Positions 48,281 to 58,362 are shown, counted from the first letter of the stretch. The stretch is DNA of 64,000 bases from Bowmanella yangjiangensis (GCF_017255015.1 NZ_JAFKCS010000004.1:124001-188000), one strand, 5' to 3'. Numbers and translations are program-made. The notes: a model not told the origin generated them from the sequence alone.

Positions 48281-49837
48281 ATGGCATTTCCCCAAGCAAA
48301 AGTTGAACATGATCTTCTTTGTGCAATTTCCCCTGACAGCACCTGGGATGCTGTGATTGTTCTTGCATCAGATGTAAACAGCATTGATAACCCTAAGCTT
48401 GTGCAGCAGATCATGCAGCATCAAAAAGTAGACGCCAGAATTGGCCGTGAAACCGTATTAATGGTGAGCCCTGATGTAGCGGGCGGGCGCTTGGTGTTTG
48501 CTCCAGTTGGCAGTCTGCAGCGTGATATGGATGATGTAAGACGTATTGCGGATGCGGCCAAACAAGCGGTGTTGATGGCCCGCGAAGCCGGTGCGATGAA
48601 CCCGCTGTTGGTGCTGGGGGCGTTGCCGGACAGCTCGGCTTTTGTTCACGCATTGGAAGTTGCCTATCTGGCTGCCTGCCAAGCCTTATGGCAGCCGTTG
48701 GAAGCCAGAGAAGCCCTGAATGAAAGTGAGATTGAGCCGATTAAGACTATTGGTCTTTACAGCGCAAGCCCAGTAGATTGTGACTGGTTGATGGCGGTGG
48801 AAGCCGGGCGTCGTCTGGCTCGTGATCTTTGTGGTACTGAACCTGAGCGCATGTCGCCGCCACAATTTGCTGAATACTGTCAGTTGGCTTTTGCCGATAG
48901 CGCTGTAAAAGTTGCAGTGATTAGCGATGATGCGATCTTGCGTCGTGATTATCCACTTTTACATGCAGTAGCCAGAGCGTCGACCCATGTTGAGCGTCAC
49001 CAACCCCGCGTTATTCGCCTTGAATACACCGGCCAGGGAGCTATTGAAAACACGCTGCTATTGGCAGGTAAAGGCATTACCTTTGATACCGGTGGGGCGG
49101 ATTTGAAAACCGACGGCCATATGGCTGGCATGAGCCGCGACAAGGGCGGTGCGGCGGCGGTTGCAGGCTTTATGCTGAGCTTGGCCAAGTATCAACCCAA
49201 GGGTGTGAAAGCCATCGCCGAAATTGGCGCAGTGCGCAACAGCATTGGCTCCGATGCCTTTGTGGCAGATGAGATTATTCCTAGTCATGCTGGCGTTCGA
49301 GTGCGAATTGGTAACACAGATGCGGAAGGGCGCTTAGTGTTGGCGGATTTATTGTCGCATCTGCGGGAAGATGCTTTGCACGCGGTGTCACCCAGTTTGT
49401 TCTCGGTTGCGACCCTGACGGGACATGCTGCCCGCGCTTACGGCCCTTATACCGCGTATGTGGAAAATGGCGCCGCACGTCAGGCGGATTGTGGTAACAA
49501 GTTGTGCGAACTGGGTGATCTATGGGGTGATCCCGGTGAGACGTCACGTTTGCGTCGCGAGGATTATGATTTTGTTCGTCCGCGCAGCAAAGCTGATGAC
49601 ATTCTTTCCTCGAATAACGGCCCGTCAGCCGTTACCGCGCGAGGTCATCAATTCCCGGCTGCGTTTTTATGTATAGCGTCAGGCTTGGATAAGCACGAAC
49701 TCAGTAGTGAATTACCCTTACCCTATACGCACGTGGATATCGCCGGTAGTGGCGTAGAAGGTGGCGACTGGCAGCACAGCAAGCCTTCTGCCGCACCAGT
49801 GACTGCACTGGCTGCTCGTTACATGCCCAAGGGCTGA
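48281..49837 (+). CDS. M17 leucyl aminopeptidase family protein
   Basis: 518 residues from the ATG at 48281 (GAGG six bases upstream); an ATG at 48269 is an alternative. The C-terminal catalytic domain has GKGITFDTGGADLKTDGHM, MSRDKGGAAAVAGF and NTDAEGRLVLADLL, giving the two-metal ligands (Lys, Asp, Asp, Asp, Glu) and catalytic Lys and Arg of M17. The N-terminal half is divergent from PepA. Removes N-terminal residues from peptides in the cytoplasm. Not linked to an operon; it follows dinB by 76 bases. Confidence 0.92.
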   Translation: MAFPQAKVEHDLLCAISPDSTWDAVIVLASDVNSIDNPKLVQQIMQHQKVDARIGRETVLMVSPDVAGGRLVFAPVGSLQRDMDDVRRIADAAKQAVLMAREAGAMNPLLVLGALPDSSAFVHALEVAYLAACQALWQPLEAREALNESEIEPIKTIGLYSASPVDCDWLMAVEAGRRLARDLCGTEPERMSPPQFAEYCQLAFADSAVKVAVISDDAILRRDYPLLHAVARASTHVERHQPRVIRLEYTGQGAIENTLLLAGKGITFDTGGADLKTDGHMAGMSRDKGGAAAVAGFMLSLAKYQPKGVKAIAEIGAVRNSIGSDAFVADEIIPSHAGVRVRIGNTDAEGRLVLADLLSHLREDALHAVSPSLFSVATLTGHAARAYGPYTAYVENGAARQADCGNKLCELGDLWGDPGETSRLRREDYDFVRPRSKADDILSSNNGPSAVTARGHQFPAAFLCIASGLDKHELSSELPLPYTHVDIAGSGVEGGDWQHSKPSAAPVTALAARYMPKG

Positions 49838-49847
49838 GTATTTGTTT

Positions 49848-49876
49848 TGCCATTGCAGGTTAGCTCTGCAATGGCA
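49848..49876. repeat. Hairpin between the aminopeptidase and DUF1653 genes
   Basis: Perfect 10-bp inverted repeat TGCCATTGCA / TGCAATGGCA with a 9-base loop. No T-run follows on either strand, so it is not a canonical terminator. Confidence 0.5.
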
Positions 49877-49918
49877 CTCTGCGCTAAGTAGCATTTTATA
49901 TGGCAATTCGGAGGAATT

Positions 49919-50161
49919 ATGGGGTTGCAACCCGGCCTTTACAGGCATTACAAAGGTAAGGATTACGAAGTTATTGGCGTTGCCCGTCACTCAGAAGATG
50001 AGTCACTACTAGTGGTCTATCGGCCCTTGTATGGTGAAAGAGAACTTTGGGTGAGGCCTCTGGACATGTTTATTGAAAATGTTGAGGTAGAAGGATGTTC
50101 AGTCCCGCGTTTTAAGCTCATCAGCGTTTCCACTAATGAAAGCAGCTCAACAGCACTTTGA
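49919..50161 (+). CDS. DUF1653 small protein
   Basis: 80 residues. GLYRHYKGKDYEVIGVARHS, LVVYRPLYGERELWVRPLDMF and the closing PRFKLI match the DUF1653 family, whose role is unknown. CGGAGG lies just ahead of the ATG. It stands alone between a hairpin and a bidirectional terminator. Confidence 0.9.
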   Translation: MGLQPGLYRHYKGKDYEVIGVARHSEDESLLVVYRPLYGERELWVRPLDMFIENVEVEGCSVPRFKLISVSTNESSSTAL

Positions 50162-50185
50162 GTCATTCCCCAATTACGACCAATT

Positions 50186-50216
50186 AAAAAAAGGGAAGCT
50201 AAGCCTCCCTTTTTTT
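50186..50216. terminator. Bidirectional terminator
   Basis: AAAAAAAGGGA / TCCCTTTTTTT arms (11 bp) with an inner GC-TAA-GC; serves the DUF1653 gene and the converging receptor gene, whose stop is four bases away. Confidence 0.85.
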
Positions 50217-50220
50217 GAGT

Positions 50221-53200
50221 TTAGAACTTAAGATTGGCTGAAAGCGTTATCCTTCTGCCTATTACGTCATAAAGTGATGGATCAGTACCTGACTGAACAT
50301 TAGGAGCATAGAGTTCTGGCTCCTTATCGAACAGATTATTCACCCCTAAGCGTAAAGAGTGGTTTTCAGACATGTTATAGGTAACTGATGTATCCCAATA
50401 CATAGTGGTGCCTGTTCCGCTGGGGCGCGTTTCTCCCGGCATTTCAACGGCAAGACGGTTTTGCATTCCATCTATAAAACGGCCTTTTAAGGCAATATCG
50501 AAATCACCAAATGTCACCAGAGTGTTAAGGTTGGCTTTCCATTCGGGGAATGACTGTCCCAATCCAGCGCCAAAGTAAGCAACGGTATCCGCGTAATCAA
50601 TGGAAGGTAAGAAGTCCAATTCTTGTGTTTCATACTCAAGCAAATAGTTCACATACAAATCCATTTTAATGTAAGCACCGCCAAGCACGTCAGTATCAAA
50701 CCTCATACCAGCCTGAAAATCCAAACCTGAGGTTTTGATAAAGCCTGAGTTGATACCCGGAATATTGCCGTCACTGGTGTTGGGGTCGGCGAGGAAGAAA
50801 ATATCACCGCCGCCCCGAACTATGTATTGGCAAGATGCATAGTCAGCACTCAAATTTGAGTTATTACCATAGTAATTGTAGCAATCTGCGATGATCAGAT
50901 TAACGTTCGGGTTTATGATGGCGTCTTTAACGTCAATGCTATAGTAGTCTAGGGAAAGAGCGAGACCGTTGTCAAAGGTCTGAACCAGACCCAAAGTAAA
51001 GGTGTCAGCAGTTTCTGGTCTAAGATCAACGTTGCCTGACGTATTGATGGAAGCTTGTGTTCCTGGCGTTTGTACATAGGTATCCGGTGAGCCCACACCC
51101 GTCGCTGAACAGAGTGCAGCACCAGCAGCGCCATTTTGATCACGGAATGTCGTACCCTGTGAACATGGGTCAAAGTACTGTGGAGCACTGCCGCCACCAT
51201 CAAACAATTCTGTGAAGTTGGGGGCTCTCACCGCGCGTTGATAAGATGCACGTACGCGAGGTAGGCCATCACCAATATTCCAACTCAGCTCTGCTTTGAA
51301 TGCATTGTTGCGGTCTTCATCTCCCTCTATCTCTTTAGCTATATCGGTAAACTTAGATTTAGACGTCCGATAACCTAAGTTAAGGTCTACAGATTCAGCA
51401 AAGCTGGCGTCATCAACTAATGGTATAAAGGCTTCCAAGAAAACATCGTTGAATTCGTTTTCTCCAGCTGCCGGATTCTGCGTGTTGAAGCCAGAAATCG
51501 GTCCGCTTAATGAGCCCGGATCTAACTCGTAGTCGAATTTGCGACTCTCAACACCCACCACCACACTCATGTAACCCGCGGGTAATTCGACCAAATCACC
51601 AGTTACGTACCCCTGTATGATGCGTTGATTAAACTCCCTGGCCAACGTGGCATCTACCGTAATATAGCTCACGCATTGGTCAGATACTGATAGACGACCA
51701 AAAGGATTGTAGCCACCCTCACATATGCTGTTTCCACCATCTGCTGCTTCCAGTAGATTCTGAATCCGCTGGGTATCCAGGTTGCCTGTCTGGGTTTGCT
51801 TGATGTTGGTTTTGCCCTGCATGGCATAAACTTCATAGCTCCAAGAATCACTGAGTTCTCCACGCAGCCCCATCATGTATTGAACAACCGTATTGTCTCG
51901 CTGAGAACCGCGTAATCCACCCCATAAAGAGCGCTGTCTCATCAAGAAGGGTTCGTCAGCCCCACTGCCAACCAAAGACGGGTTATCGCCGCTCCGAGAG
52001 TTCAAAATAGTTCTGAAATCATCTGGAATGAAGGGATTCGTAACCGGAATGATCAGTTGATTTGCTACCGTACTGCCATTCTCTACTAATGCTGATGTCG
52101 CCCTAGTTGGGACTGTGCCGTCTAAACCCTGAATTTGCACTGTCGGGAAAGGGGTCGGTGCCAATGCTGTTTCTGACTGATAGTTAGTCCATGATGCACT
52201 GGCGAAAATTTCAGCACTATCGCTAATGGCATAATCAAATTTTGTCGAAAATGTCTTTCTTTCCAATGGCAGGACGAGAATGTTTACAGCGTCGAAATTA
52301 TAACTGTAAACGTCAGGGAACAGTGGCCCATTTACCGATAAATCAACGGGATAACGCCAGTTTTGTACATCCAAAGGACTATTGAATACACCCGCTGAGA
52401 ACATTGTCCCATCGTCATTAAAACCCATGATACTGCCGTTTGCTGGTACAGCCCCGGCTGCCACACCATAACCTGCAAAAACAGCATCTACTGCAGCTTG
52501 GGTTGGGTGGTTTCCTGCACTGAAGTAGCGTCCTTCAGGAAAGAAACTGGTGGTAGAAGTCGCATTAGCTGAAAACGCTCGTTGCGACTTTATCAGGCCT
52601 TCACGCTTAGAATAATCGAAGGCAATAACGGCATTACCCTTGTCGTCTTCAAAATTAGCGCCCAGTACGCCTGTGAAGCTATATTCTTCCGCGTCCCGCT
52701 CTTCTATATGGTTAGAGTGGTTTAGCCGAAAATCAAATCCCTCAAAGTCGTCTTTCAGCTTAAGGTTAACTGCGCCTGACACAGCGTCTGCACCGTACGC
52801 TGCACCAGCACCACCAGTTATCACTTCAATGCTCTCTATTAATGCGGCCGGAATAGTATTTAAGTCTACTGTCATATCAGACGCCGATACCATTACGCGA
52901 CGACCATCTACTAATACCAAGTTTCGGTTTGAGCCCAATCCACGTAGGTTAATATTGGATTGACCGCCGTTCCCTGGGTTGTTGGATGTGGTTGTACCAG
53001 CAGGATTCACCTGCGGTAAGGTATTTAAATAAGTGTCAAGAGTGATGTCAGACCGACTGTTCAGTTCCGCAGAATCAATTGTCAGCATTGGACTGTTAGA
53101 TATTAAGTCGGGATTACGAATTCGCGAACCAGTAATAGCAATTTTCTCTACTGCGGCTTCTTCTTTTGCAGTTTCTTGTGCCATGGCTGGTATAGAGATT

Positions 53201-53271
53201 AGTGCAGCGGAGTTACAACTTAACGCCAGAGTTGTCGCTACTGCTACAGATATTCTATTTCTGTTAAACAT
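50221..53271 (-). CDS. TonB-dependent outer-membrane receptor
   Basis: 1016 residues from the ATG at 53271 (AGGAG seven bases upstream); an ATG two codons earlier is too close to that site. Signal peptide ends near IPAMAQE. Plug domain with EKIAITGSRIRNPDL, LPQVNPAGTTTSNNPGNGG, NLRGLGSNRNLVLVDGRR and EVITGGAGAAYGADAVSGAVN; barrel ends in RRITLSANLKF with terminal Phe. This receptor subgroup is common in Alteromonadales and Xanthomonadales. The ligand is unknown. It is divergent from a LytS/LytTR-like two-component pair that may control it. Confidence 0.92.
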   Translation of the reverse strand: MFNRNRISVAVATTLALSCNSAALISIPAMAQETAKEEAAVEKIAITGSRIRNPDLISNSPMLTIDSAELNSRSDITLDTYLNTLPQVNPAGTTTSNNPGNGGQSNINLRGLGSNRNLVLVDGRRVMVSASDMTVDLNTIPAALIESIEVITGGAGAAYGADAVSGAVNLKLKDDFEGFDFRLNHSNHIEERDAEEYSFTGVLGANFEDDKGNAVIAFDYSKREGLIKSQRAFSANATSTTSFFPEGRYFSAGNHPTQAAVDAVFAGYGVAAGAVPANGSIMGFNDDGTMFSAGVFNSPLDVQNWRYPVDLSVNGPLFPDVYSYNFDAVNILVLPLERKTFSTKFDYAISDSAEIFASASWTNYQSETALAPTPFPTVQIQGLDGTVPTRATSALVENGSTVANQLIIPVTNPFIPDDFRTILNSRSGDNPSLVGSGADEPFLMRQRSLWGGLRGSQRDNTVVQYMMGLRGELSDSWSYEVYAMQGKTNIKQTQTGNLDTQRIQNLLEAADGGNSICEGGYNPFGRLSVSDQCVSYITVDATLAREFNQRIIQGYVTGDLVELPAGYMSVVVGVESRKFDYELDPGSLSGPISGFNTQNPAAGENEFNDVFLEAFIPLVDDASFAESVDLNLGYRTSKSKFTDIAKEIEGDEDRNNAFKAELSWNIGDGLPRVRASYQRAVRAPNFTELFDGGGSAPQYFDPCSQGTTFRDQNGAAGAALCSATGVGSPDTYVQTPGTQASINTSGNVDLRPETADTFTLGLVQTFDNGLALSLDYYSIDVKDAIINPNVNLIIADCYNYYGNNSNLSADYASCQYIVRGGGDIFFLADPNTSDGNIPGINSGFIKTSGLDFQAGMRFDTDVLGGAYIKMDLYVNYLLEYETQELDFLPSIDYADTVAYFGAGLGQSFPEWKANLNTLVTFGDFDIALKGRFIDGMQNRLAVEMPGETRPSGTGTTMYWDTSVTYNMSENHSLRLGVNNLFDKEPELYAPNVQSGTDPSLYDVIGRRITLSANLKF

Positions 53272-53579
53272 GTGCATCTCCTGTTGAGGTATTATTTTTT
53301 ACATTGATAACATGAAGTTATCAGATTTACGCTAGAGCTAGATTTGCATATTCGGTAGATGCAATACGTGAAAGGTTTGAATTGAGTGTCTACTTGTATG
53401 AATTGTGTGATTATCGGTTTTTACTCATATTTTTAGTTTTGTTTTCTTTCATAATTACCTTCGTTTTAATCTATTCTTCTCTTTTAATAGGGATACGGTA
53501 GTGATGTGCTGCTTAAGACGTTTCTTTTTTGCTTACTAATAAAATGAAAAATAGAAGATTGATAAAAAGTGGGAAATCC
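53272..53579. promoter_or_regulatory. Divergent AT-rich region between the TonB receptor and two-component genes
   Basis: About 308 bases with two inverted repeats close to the receptor: TGATAAC-ATGAA-GTTATCA at 53305-53323 and TTGCAT-N9-ATGCAA at 53344-53364. Either could be an operator. No gene is visible. Confidence 0.5.
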
Positions 53580-54695
53580 ATGTTTGCGCATTATTTACGC
53601 CTACTCCCTGGATGGCGTTTTTTTATCTCGGGCTTGATGTTTTGGTTACTAATGAATTCATTTTCGGCAGACCTCAGCTATAGGGGGATGCGAGACGCAG
53701 GTAAAGATGTTGCCTGGTTGGATGTATGGATTTACTACCTTCCCTGGTGGTTACCTTGGGCTGTGATTTCTCCATTTGTTATTGCTGCAACTCGTTTCAT
53801 TTCGCTAGAACAGCATCGTTGGTTGCGTACCCCCGGCAAACTACTTGTACTGACTCTTATGACTTTTTTGGTCTTTTTGTTGTTGGCTGTGCCTTTAGTT
53901 GCACAACTCGAAATGCAGGGACTGGATGGTGAAAGCCTGTCTGAAGCGATGAATTTAATGCTTAAACGGGGAGCATGGCATTTAGACTTTATTGTCTTCA
54001 CTGCGGTCGTATGTATCGGCTACTTCCTACAATATTACGAGAAGTCTCGCTCAGAAGAAGCCCGAAACGAGAGCCTTTTGAGGCAACTAATGCAGTTAGA
54101 GTTGGATTCGCTGAAGTCACAATTGAATCCTCATTTTTTGTTTAATACTTTGAATACTATTGCCAGCCTAGTTCGGCTCGATGAAAAGAGAAAAGCAGTG
54201 ACGGCAATTAGTGAATTGAGTTTGATGTTGCGCAAGGTTTTGGAGAATCAAAAAGCGCAAACTCTTCCGCTGTCGGAAGAAATTGATTTCATCCAAAGCT
54301 ACTTAACTATCCAGAAAATGCGTTTTGAAGAAAAATTGGATGTTTGTCTGGATATTGAACCTCAGTGTTTAAGTTTTCCTATTCCATTTATGTTATTGCA
54401 ACCTATAGTGGAAAATGCAATCGCACATGGGTCTCAGCTTGATTCAGATAAAAATCGGCTTGAGTTGCGTATTAGTCAGAAAAATGGATACTTAAATATT
54501 TGTATGATTAATAGGATGCCTGAACATGATGAACACCATGGGCTTGGAATTGGTCTTCGCAATACAAGAGAAAGGCTGGAAAAATTATATGGTAAGGATT
54601 TTTTGCTCGAACTGAAGGAACTTGATAACCGGTATTTTGAAACCTTGCTGAGGGTGCCAAGAGGAGTATTGCATGTTAAAAGTGATGGTTGTTGA
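53580..54695 (+). CDS. LytS/YehU-type sensor histidine kinase
   Basis: 371 residues from the ATG at 53580 (GGGA five bases upstream); an ATG at 53544 lacks a ribosome site. Four TM helices at about 11-27, 49-70, 87-108 and 134-151 form a membrane sensor without a large periplasmic domain. His_kinase domain with SQLNPHFLFNTLNTI (phospho-His about residue 185), then a HATPase domain with PIVENAIAHG and GLGIGLRNTRERL. Overlaps the response-regulator gene by 23 bases, so the two are coupled. Confidence 0.92.
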   Translation: MFAHYLRLLPGWRFFISGLMFWLLMNSFSADLSYRGMRDAGKDVAWLDVWIYYLPWWLPWAVISPFVIAATRFISLEQHRWLRTPGKLLVLTLMTFLVFLLLAVPLVAQLEMQGLDGESLSEAMNLMLKRGAWHLDFIVFTAVVCIGYFLQYYEKSRSEEARNESLLRQLMQLELDSLKSQLNPHFLFNTLNTIASLVRLDEKRKAVTAISELSLMLRKVLENQKAQTLPLSEEIDFIQSYLTIQKMRFEEKLDVCLDIEPQCLSFPIPFMLLQPIVENAIAHGSQLDSDKNRLELRISQKNGYLNICMINRMPEHDEHHGLGIGLRNTRERLEKLYGKDFLLELKELDNRYFETLLRVPRGVLHVKSDGC

Positions 54696-55428
54696 TGATG
54701 AATATTTGGCCCGACAATCAATCAGGACACTGGTGGCTCAAGATTGCGATGTAGATGAGATACTCGAAGCATCTGATGGAATGCAAGCGTTGGCCATGTT
54801 TGAAAGCAAGCAGCCGGACATCTTGTTTCTTGATATTCAAATGCCAGGATTAAATGGAATTCAATTGGCAGAAAAGCTGGCACATCGATGTGTGGTGATT
54901 TTCGTCACAGCTTACAATCAATATGCAATCGCTGCCTTTGAACTGAATGTTATAGATTATCTGTTGAAGCCTTTTGACGATGAACGCTTTTTTCATTCTT
55001 TGCAACGCGCTAAAGAAAGACTCAGAGAGAATAGCTTTGGTGATGCTCAACAAGTTCAACGGCTATTTAAACATATGTTGGCGGAACCCTATCGCGACTT
55101 TAAGAGCAGGCTTATTGTCAAAGATCCTGGTCGTATCCGGCTGTTGGATGTGGAAGATATCCTTTTTATCGTTGGTGCTGGGAATTACGCCGAGGTGCAT
55201 TTAAAGGACGGTAAGTCGATCTTGCATAGAGAAACAATGGGGACGCTGGAAAAACAGTTGGATCCCGAGGTGTTTGTCAGGATCCACCGATCTTCCATTG
55301 TCAGAAAGAGCAACATATGTGAGCTGAAGTCCACAGACAAGGGAGACTATAAGGTCATTCTTAAATGTGGTCATGAGCTGACATTGTCGCGGCGCAACAA
55401 GCACAAGCTCGAATCATTGCTCGAATAG
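54673..55428 (+). CDS. LytTR-family response regulator
   Basis: 251 residues. Receiver domain with acidic pocket VVDDE, phospho-acceptor D54 (LFLDIQMPG), and YLLKPFDDERF; C-terminal LytTR DNA-binding domain (EDILFIVGAGNYAEVHL, FVRIHRSSIVRKSNI). GAGGAG six bases before the ATG. Cognate partner of the overlapping LytS-like kinase; a probable target is the divergent TonB-dependent receptor, by inference from position. Confidence 0.94.
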   Translation: MLKVMVVDDEYLARQSIRTLVAQDCDVDEILEASDGMQALAMFESKQPDILFLDIQMPGLNGIQLAEKLAHRCVVIFVTAYNQYAIAAFELNVIDYLLKPFDDERFFHSLQRAKERLRENSFGDAQQVQRLFKHMLAEPYRDFKSRLIVKDPGRIRLLDVEDILFIVGAGNYAEVHLKDGKSILHRETMGTLEKQLDPEVFVRIHRSSIVRKSNICELKSTDKGDYKVILKCGHELTLSRRNKHKLESLLE

Positions 55429-55453
55429 TTGAACCGCGTGTTGTGGGCGCTTT

Positions 55454-57109
55454 TTACTCTGCGCGCTGAAACTGCTGCTGTCCTGCAATCCAAGTCTGTA
55501 GTACTTGGGTTTGCCATATCTCTGTATTCGGGACTTCGAAGATATTCCTGTCAATCAGGATGAAGTCTGCCCACTTACCCGACTCCAGATTACCTAAAAC
55601 CTTTTCCTGATGGGCTGCATAGGCGGCGTCCAGAGTGAAGGCGCGTAATGCCTGTTCAACACTCAGGCGTTCAGCGGGGATCCAGCCACCGGGCGGTTTT
55701 CCCTCGTGATCCTGGCGGGTAACCGCCGCATGCAAACCATGAAATGCATTGGCTAGCTCCACCGGAAAATCCGAGCCTGCGGCCAAAACCGTGCCTTGCT
55801 TCAAGAACGTTTGCCACGCATAAGCACCTTTTAGTCTTTCTTTCCCGATGCGGTCTTCTGCCATATTCATATCGCTTGTCGCATGCACCGGCTGCATTGA
55901 TGCAATGATATTCAGGTCCTTAAAGCGCGGTATATCTTCAAGGCTGACAACTTGGGCATGTTCAATGCGGTTGCGAAAAGATTGCCCTCCTACCTTGTCG
56001 TAGGCTTGGGCGAAGTTATCCAGTACCAAACGGTTACCCCGATCGCCAATGGCATGCACATTCAGTTGAAAACCCTTACCTAACACCAACTCAAACAGGG
56101 CTGGTAGGTCTTCTTCCGAGGTCAGTAGTAAGCCATGATTGTGAGTGTCATCAGAATAGGCCTCCAGCATGGCTGCACCTCGGCTACCTAAGGCGCCGTC
56201 AGCAAAGGCTTTCACGCTGCGTACCCATAGCATGTCTTCTGTATCCTGAAATGGCCCGGCTTCCAGCATTTCCTTGAGCTTGGGGTCGGCAGCGGAAAGC
56301 ATACCGTAGATGCGTACTTGCAATTGACCATCCTTGGCTTGTTGCTGATAGAAATCGTAGGTTTTCTGGTCGACACCGGCGTCATGCATACTGGTGATGC
56401 CCAAACTGAGCAGGTGCTCTATAGCGGCCTTTAAGGATGCCTGCATCATAGCTGCATCGGATTTTGGCAGGTGTTCTGCTACCAGCCACATGGCGTTATC
56501 TATTAACACGCCAGTGGGATTTCCTTTGTCATCACGAATGATCTGTCCGCCAGGCGGATCCAGTGTGTCTTTGCCGATACCCGCAAGTTGCAGTGCCTTG
56601 CTGTTAACCCACGCGGCGTGCCCGTCAACACGCTCAAGCCAGACTGGTTTGTCGGGAATAAATTCGTCCAGCTGACTGGCAGTGGGAAAGGCTTTGCCCG
56701 GCCACAGCACCTGATTCCAGCCGCGTCCAACAATCCAGTTTAGACTGGGGTTGCTGGCTTGATAGCTTTTGACTTTGGCAACGGCGGCTTTCTCACTTGG
56801 CAGGCCTCGCAGGTCAACTTGCATTAGATTTTCACCCAGCCCCAGAAGATGGCCATGAGCATCGGTCAAACCGGGTAACAGAGTCTGCCCCTGTCCGTCG
56901 ACCACTGTTGCATTGGGGTAGCGTTTCAAGAGTTCAGCGTTGCCGTTTGCCAGAACTTTGCCTTGCTCAAACACCAAGGTATCAAACTGCTGTAAACCCC
57001 CATCAGGGATTATGTGATAGCCCTTTACATTGGTAATGGCGGTGGGGTTCGCCAGCACCTGAGGGCTAAGAATCAGCAGGGCACTGTAAATAAGTGAACG
57101 TATTGTCAT
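55454..57109 (-). CDS. Exported YtcJ-like amidohydrolase (Amidohydro_3 family)
   Basis: 551 residues from the ATG at 57109, preceded by AGGA at good spacing; a longer in-frame start would put 18 residues before the signal peptide. Sec signal MTIRSLIYSALLILSPQVLA. Metal-dependent hydrolase motifs: LLPGLTDAHGHLLGLG (HxH), GITSMHDAG, NVHAIGDRGN, RNRIEHAQVV and AAGSDFPVE. Family members hydrolyse diverse amides, and the substrate is unknown. It converges on the response-regulator gene. Confidence 0.88.
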   Translation of the reverse strand: MTIRSLIYSALLILSPQVLANPTAITNVKGYHIIPDGGLQQFDTLVFEQGKVLANGNAELLKRYPNATVVDGQGQTLLPGLTDAHGHLLGLGENLMQVDLRGLPSEKAAVAKVKSYQASNPSLNWIVGRGWNQVLWPGKAFPTASQLDEFIPDKPVWLERVDGHAAWVNSKALQLAGIGKDTLDPPGGQIIRDDKGNPTGVLIDNAMWLVAEHLPKSDAAMMQASLKAAIEHLLSLGITSMHDAGVDQKTYDFYQQQAKDGQLQVRIYGMLSAADPKLKEMLEAGPFQDTEDMLWVRSVKAFADGALGSRGAAMLEAYSDDTHNHGLLLTSEEDLPALFELVLGKGFQLNVHAIGDRGNRLVLDNFAQAYDKVGGQSFRNRIEHAQVVSLEDIPRFKDLNIIASMQPVHATSDMNMAEDRIGKERLKGAYAWQTFLKQGTVLAAGSDFPVELANAFHGLHAAVTRQDHEGKPPGGWIPAERLSVEQALRAFTLDAAYAAHQEKVLGNLESGKWADFILIDRNIFEVPNTEIWQTQVLQTWIAGQQQFQRAE

Positions 57110-57204
57110 GGGGACATCCTGTTGTGGGCCAGTTAACTGGTGTTTTTTTATTCTTTTTAGCATGAAGCCATGGCGCGGCCAATGACCGCGCTGGGGCTTT
57201 TCGG

Positions 57205-58200
57205 TCAGTCGACCAAAATGGGCGGCTGATTCAGATAGTCGGTCTGCCAGATTTGTTGCATGCGGGTCTGATCGATATTACCGCCGGATAAAATGACCAA
57301 AGCCGTGCTGGGTTTCTCTTGTTCCTGCAACCAGCTGACGACCGCTGCCATCACCATGGCACTGGTGGGTTCTACATGGATTTTTAGTAAGTGCTGCAAC
57401 CACTGTGTCCAATAGGCTATCTGCGCTTCTTCGACTTCGTAGAAATCATCCAACTGCTGTAAAAACGGAAAGGTCAGGTCGCCCACCGCTGGGGTGGCAG
57501 CGCCGTCTGCTAGTGTGTCAGCAGGCCCCGGCAAGGCAACTATCCTACCTTCACGTAGTGAGTTTGCTGCATCGTTTGCAACCAGTGGTTCGGCGCCTAT
57601 TACCTGAGCTGTTGGGCAAAGCCCGCGGCTGGCCAGTAAGGTGCCGGCCATGAGTCCACCACCGCCAACGGGCGCGAAAACCCCGTCTACCTGTTTAAGA
57701 TCTTGCAGTGCTTCAAGCGCAGCAGTACCTTGCCCGGCAATGATTTGGGGGTGATTAAAGGGGGGGATCCACATAGTACCTGGTTGCTGAGCGGCAGTAG
57801 CAACAGCGGCATCAGCCTCATTGCGGGTATCGAACTGTGCCAGCTGTGCACCATAATACAGAGTCGCTGCCGCTTTTACTCTGGATACGGTTTTGGTGGT
57901 ATAGATAGTGGCAGGGATATTGAACAAACTGGCTGCGTAAGCGACGGCCTGAGCGTGATTGCCTGAGCTGTTGGCGACAATATGTTGAGGCAACGCGCCA
58001 TTTTCTTCCAGCCAGGCAAGGACATTGATGGCGCCCCTGAGCTTAAATGCCCCGATACGCTGCAACGCTTCGACTTTAAAATAAACTTTATGTCCCAGCC
58101 AACTGTCCAGCAGGCTGGAATTGAGGAGCGGGGTGCGGTGCACATGTGAAGAAATCCGCTGTGCTGCTAAGAGCACATCATCAAAGGTTGGTAGCTGCAT
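57205..58200 (-). CDS. PLP-dependent threonine/serine dehydratase-like enzyme
   Basis: 331 residues, fold type II, catalytic domain only (no ACT regulatory domain). PLP Lys in IGAFKLRGAINVL, phosphate/substrate loop NSSGNHAQAVAYAA, and PLP-phosphate loop PVGGGGLMAGTLL. Could be a catabolic threonine/serine ammonia-lyase or a serine racemase-type enzyme; the sequence does not separate these. It lies 95 bases upstream of the YtcJ-like gene in the same direction. Confidence 0.88.
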   Translation of the reverse strand: MQLPTFDDVLLAAQRISSHVHRTPLLNSSLLDSWLGHKVYFKVEALQRIGAFKLRGAINVLAWLEENGALPQHIVANSSGNHAQAVAYAASLFNIPATIYTTKTVSRVKAAATLYYGAQLAQFDTRNEADAAVATAAQQPGTMWIPPFNHPQIIAGQGTAALEALQDLKQVDGVFAPVGGGGLMAGTLLASRGLCPTAQVIGAEPLVANDAANSLREGRIVALPGPADTLADGAATPAVGDLTFPFLQQLDDFYEVEEAQIAYWTQWLQHLLKIHVEPTSAMVMAAVVSWLQEQEKPSTALVILSGGNIDQTRMQQIWQTDYLNQPPILVD

Positions 58201-58362
58201 GAGTTCTCCTTGGAAACCTAAGCTGGCAATGTAGCACGCTTATTCAGCACTGTAGAGTTGCTCCAGGAATTTAACCTGGGGCCTGGGAGAAAGGATAATT
58301 AGTGACCGCCAGGTCTTTGGTTTTGATACCATGCGGCAAAAATCTAAAGTCAGAGGTTGAAG

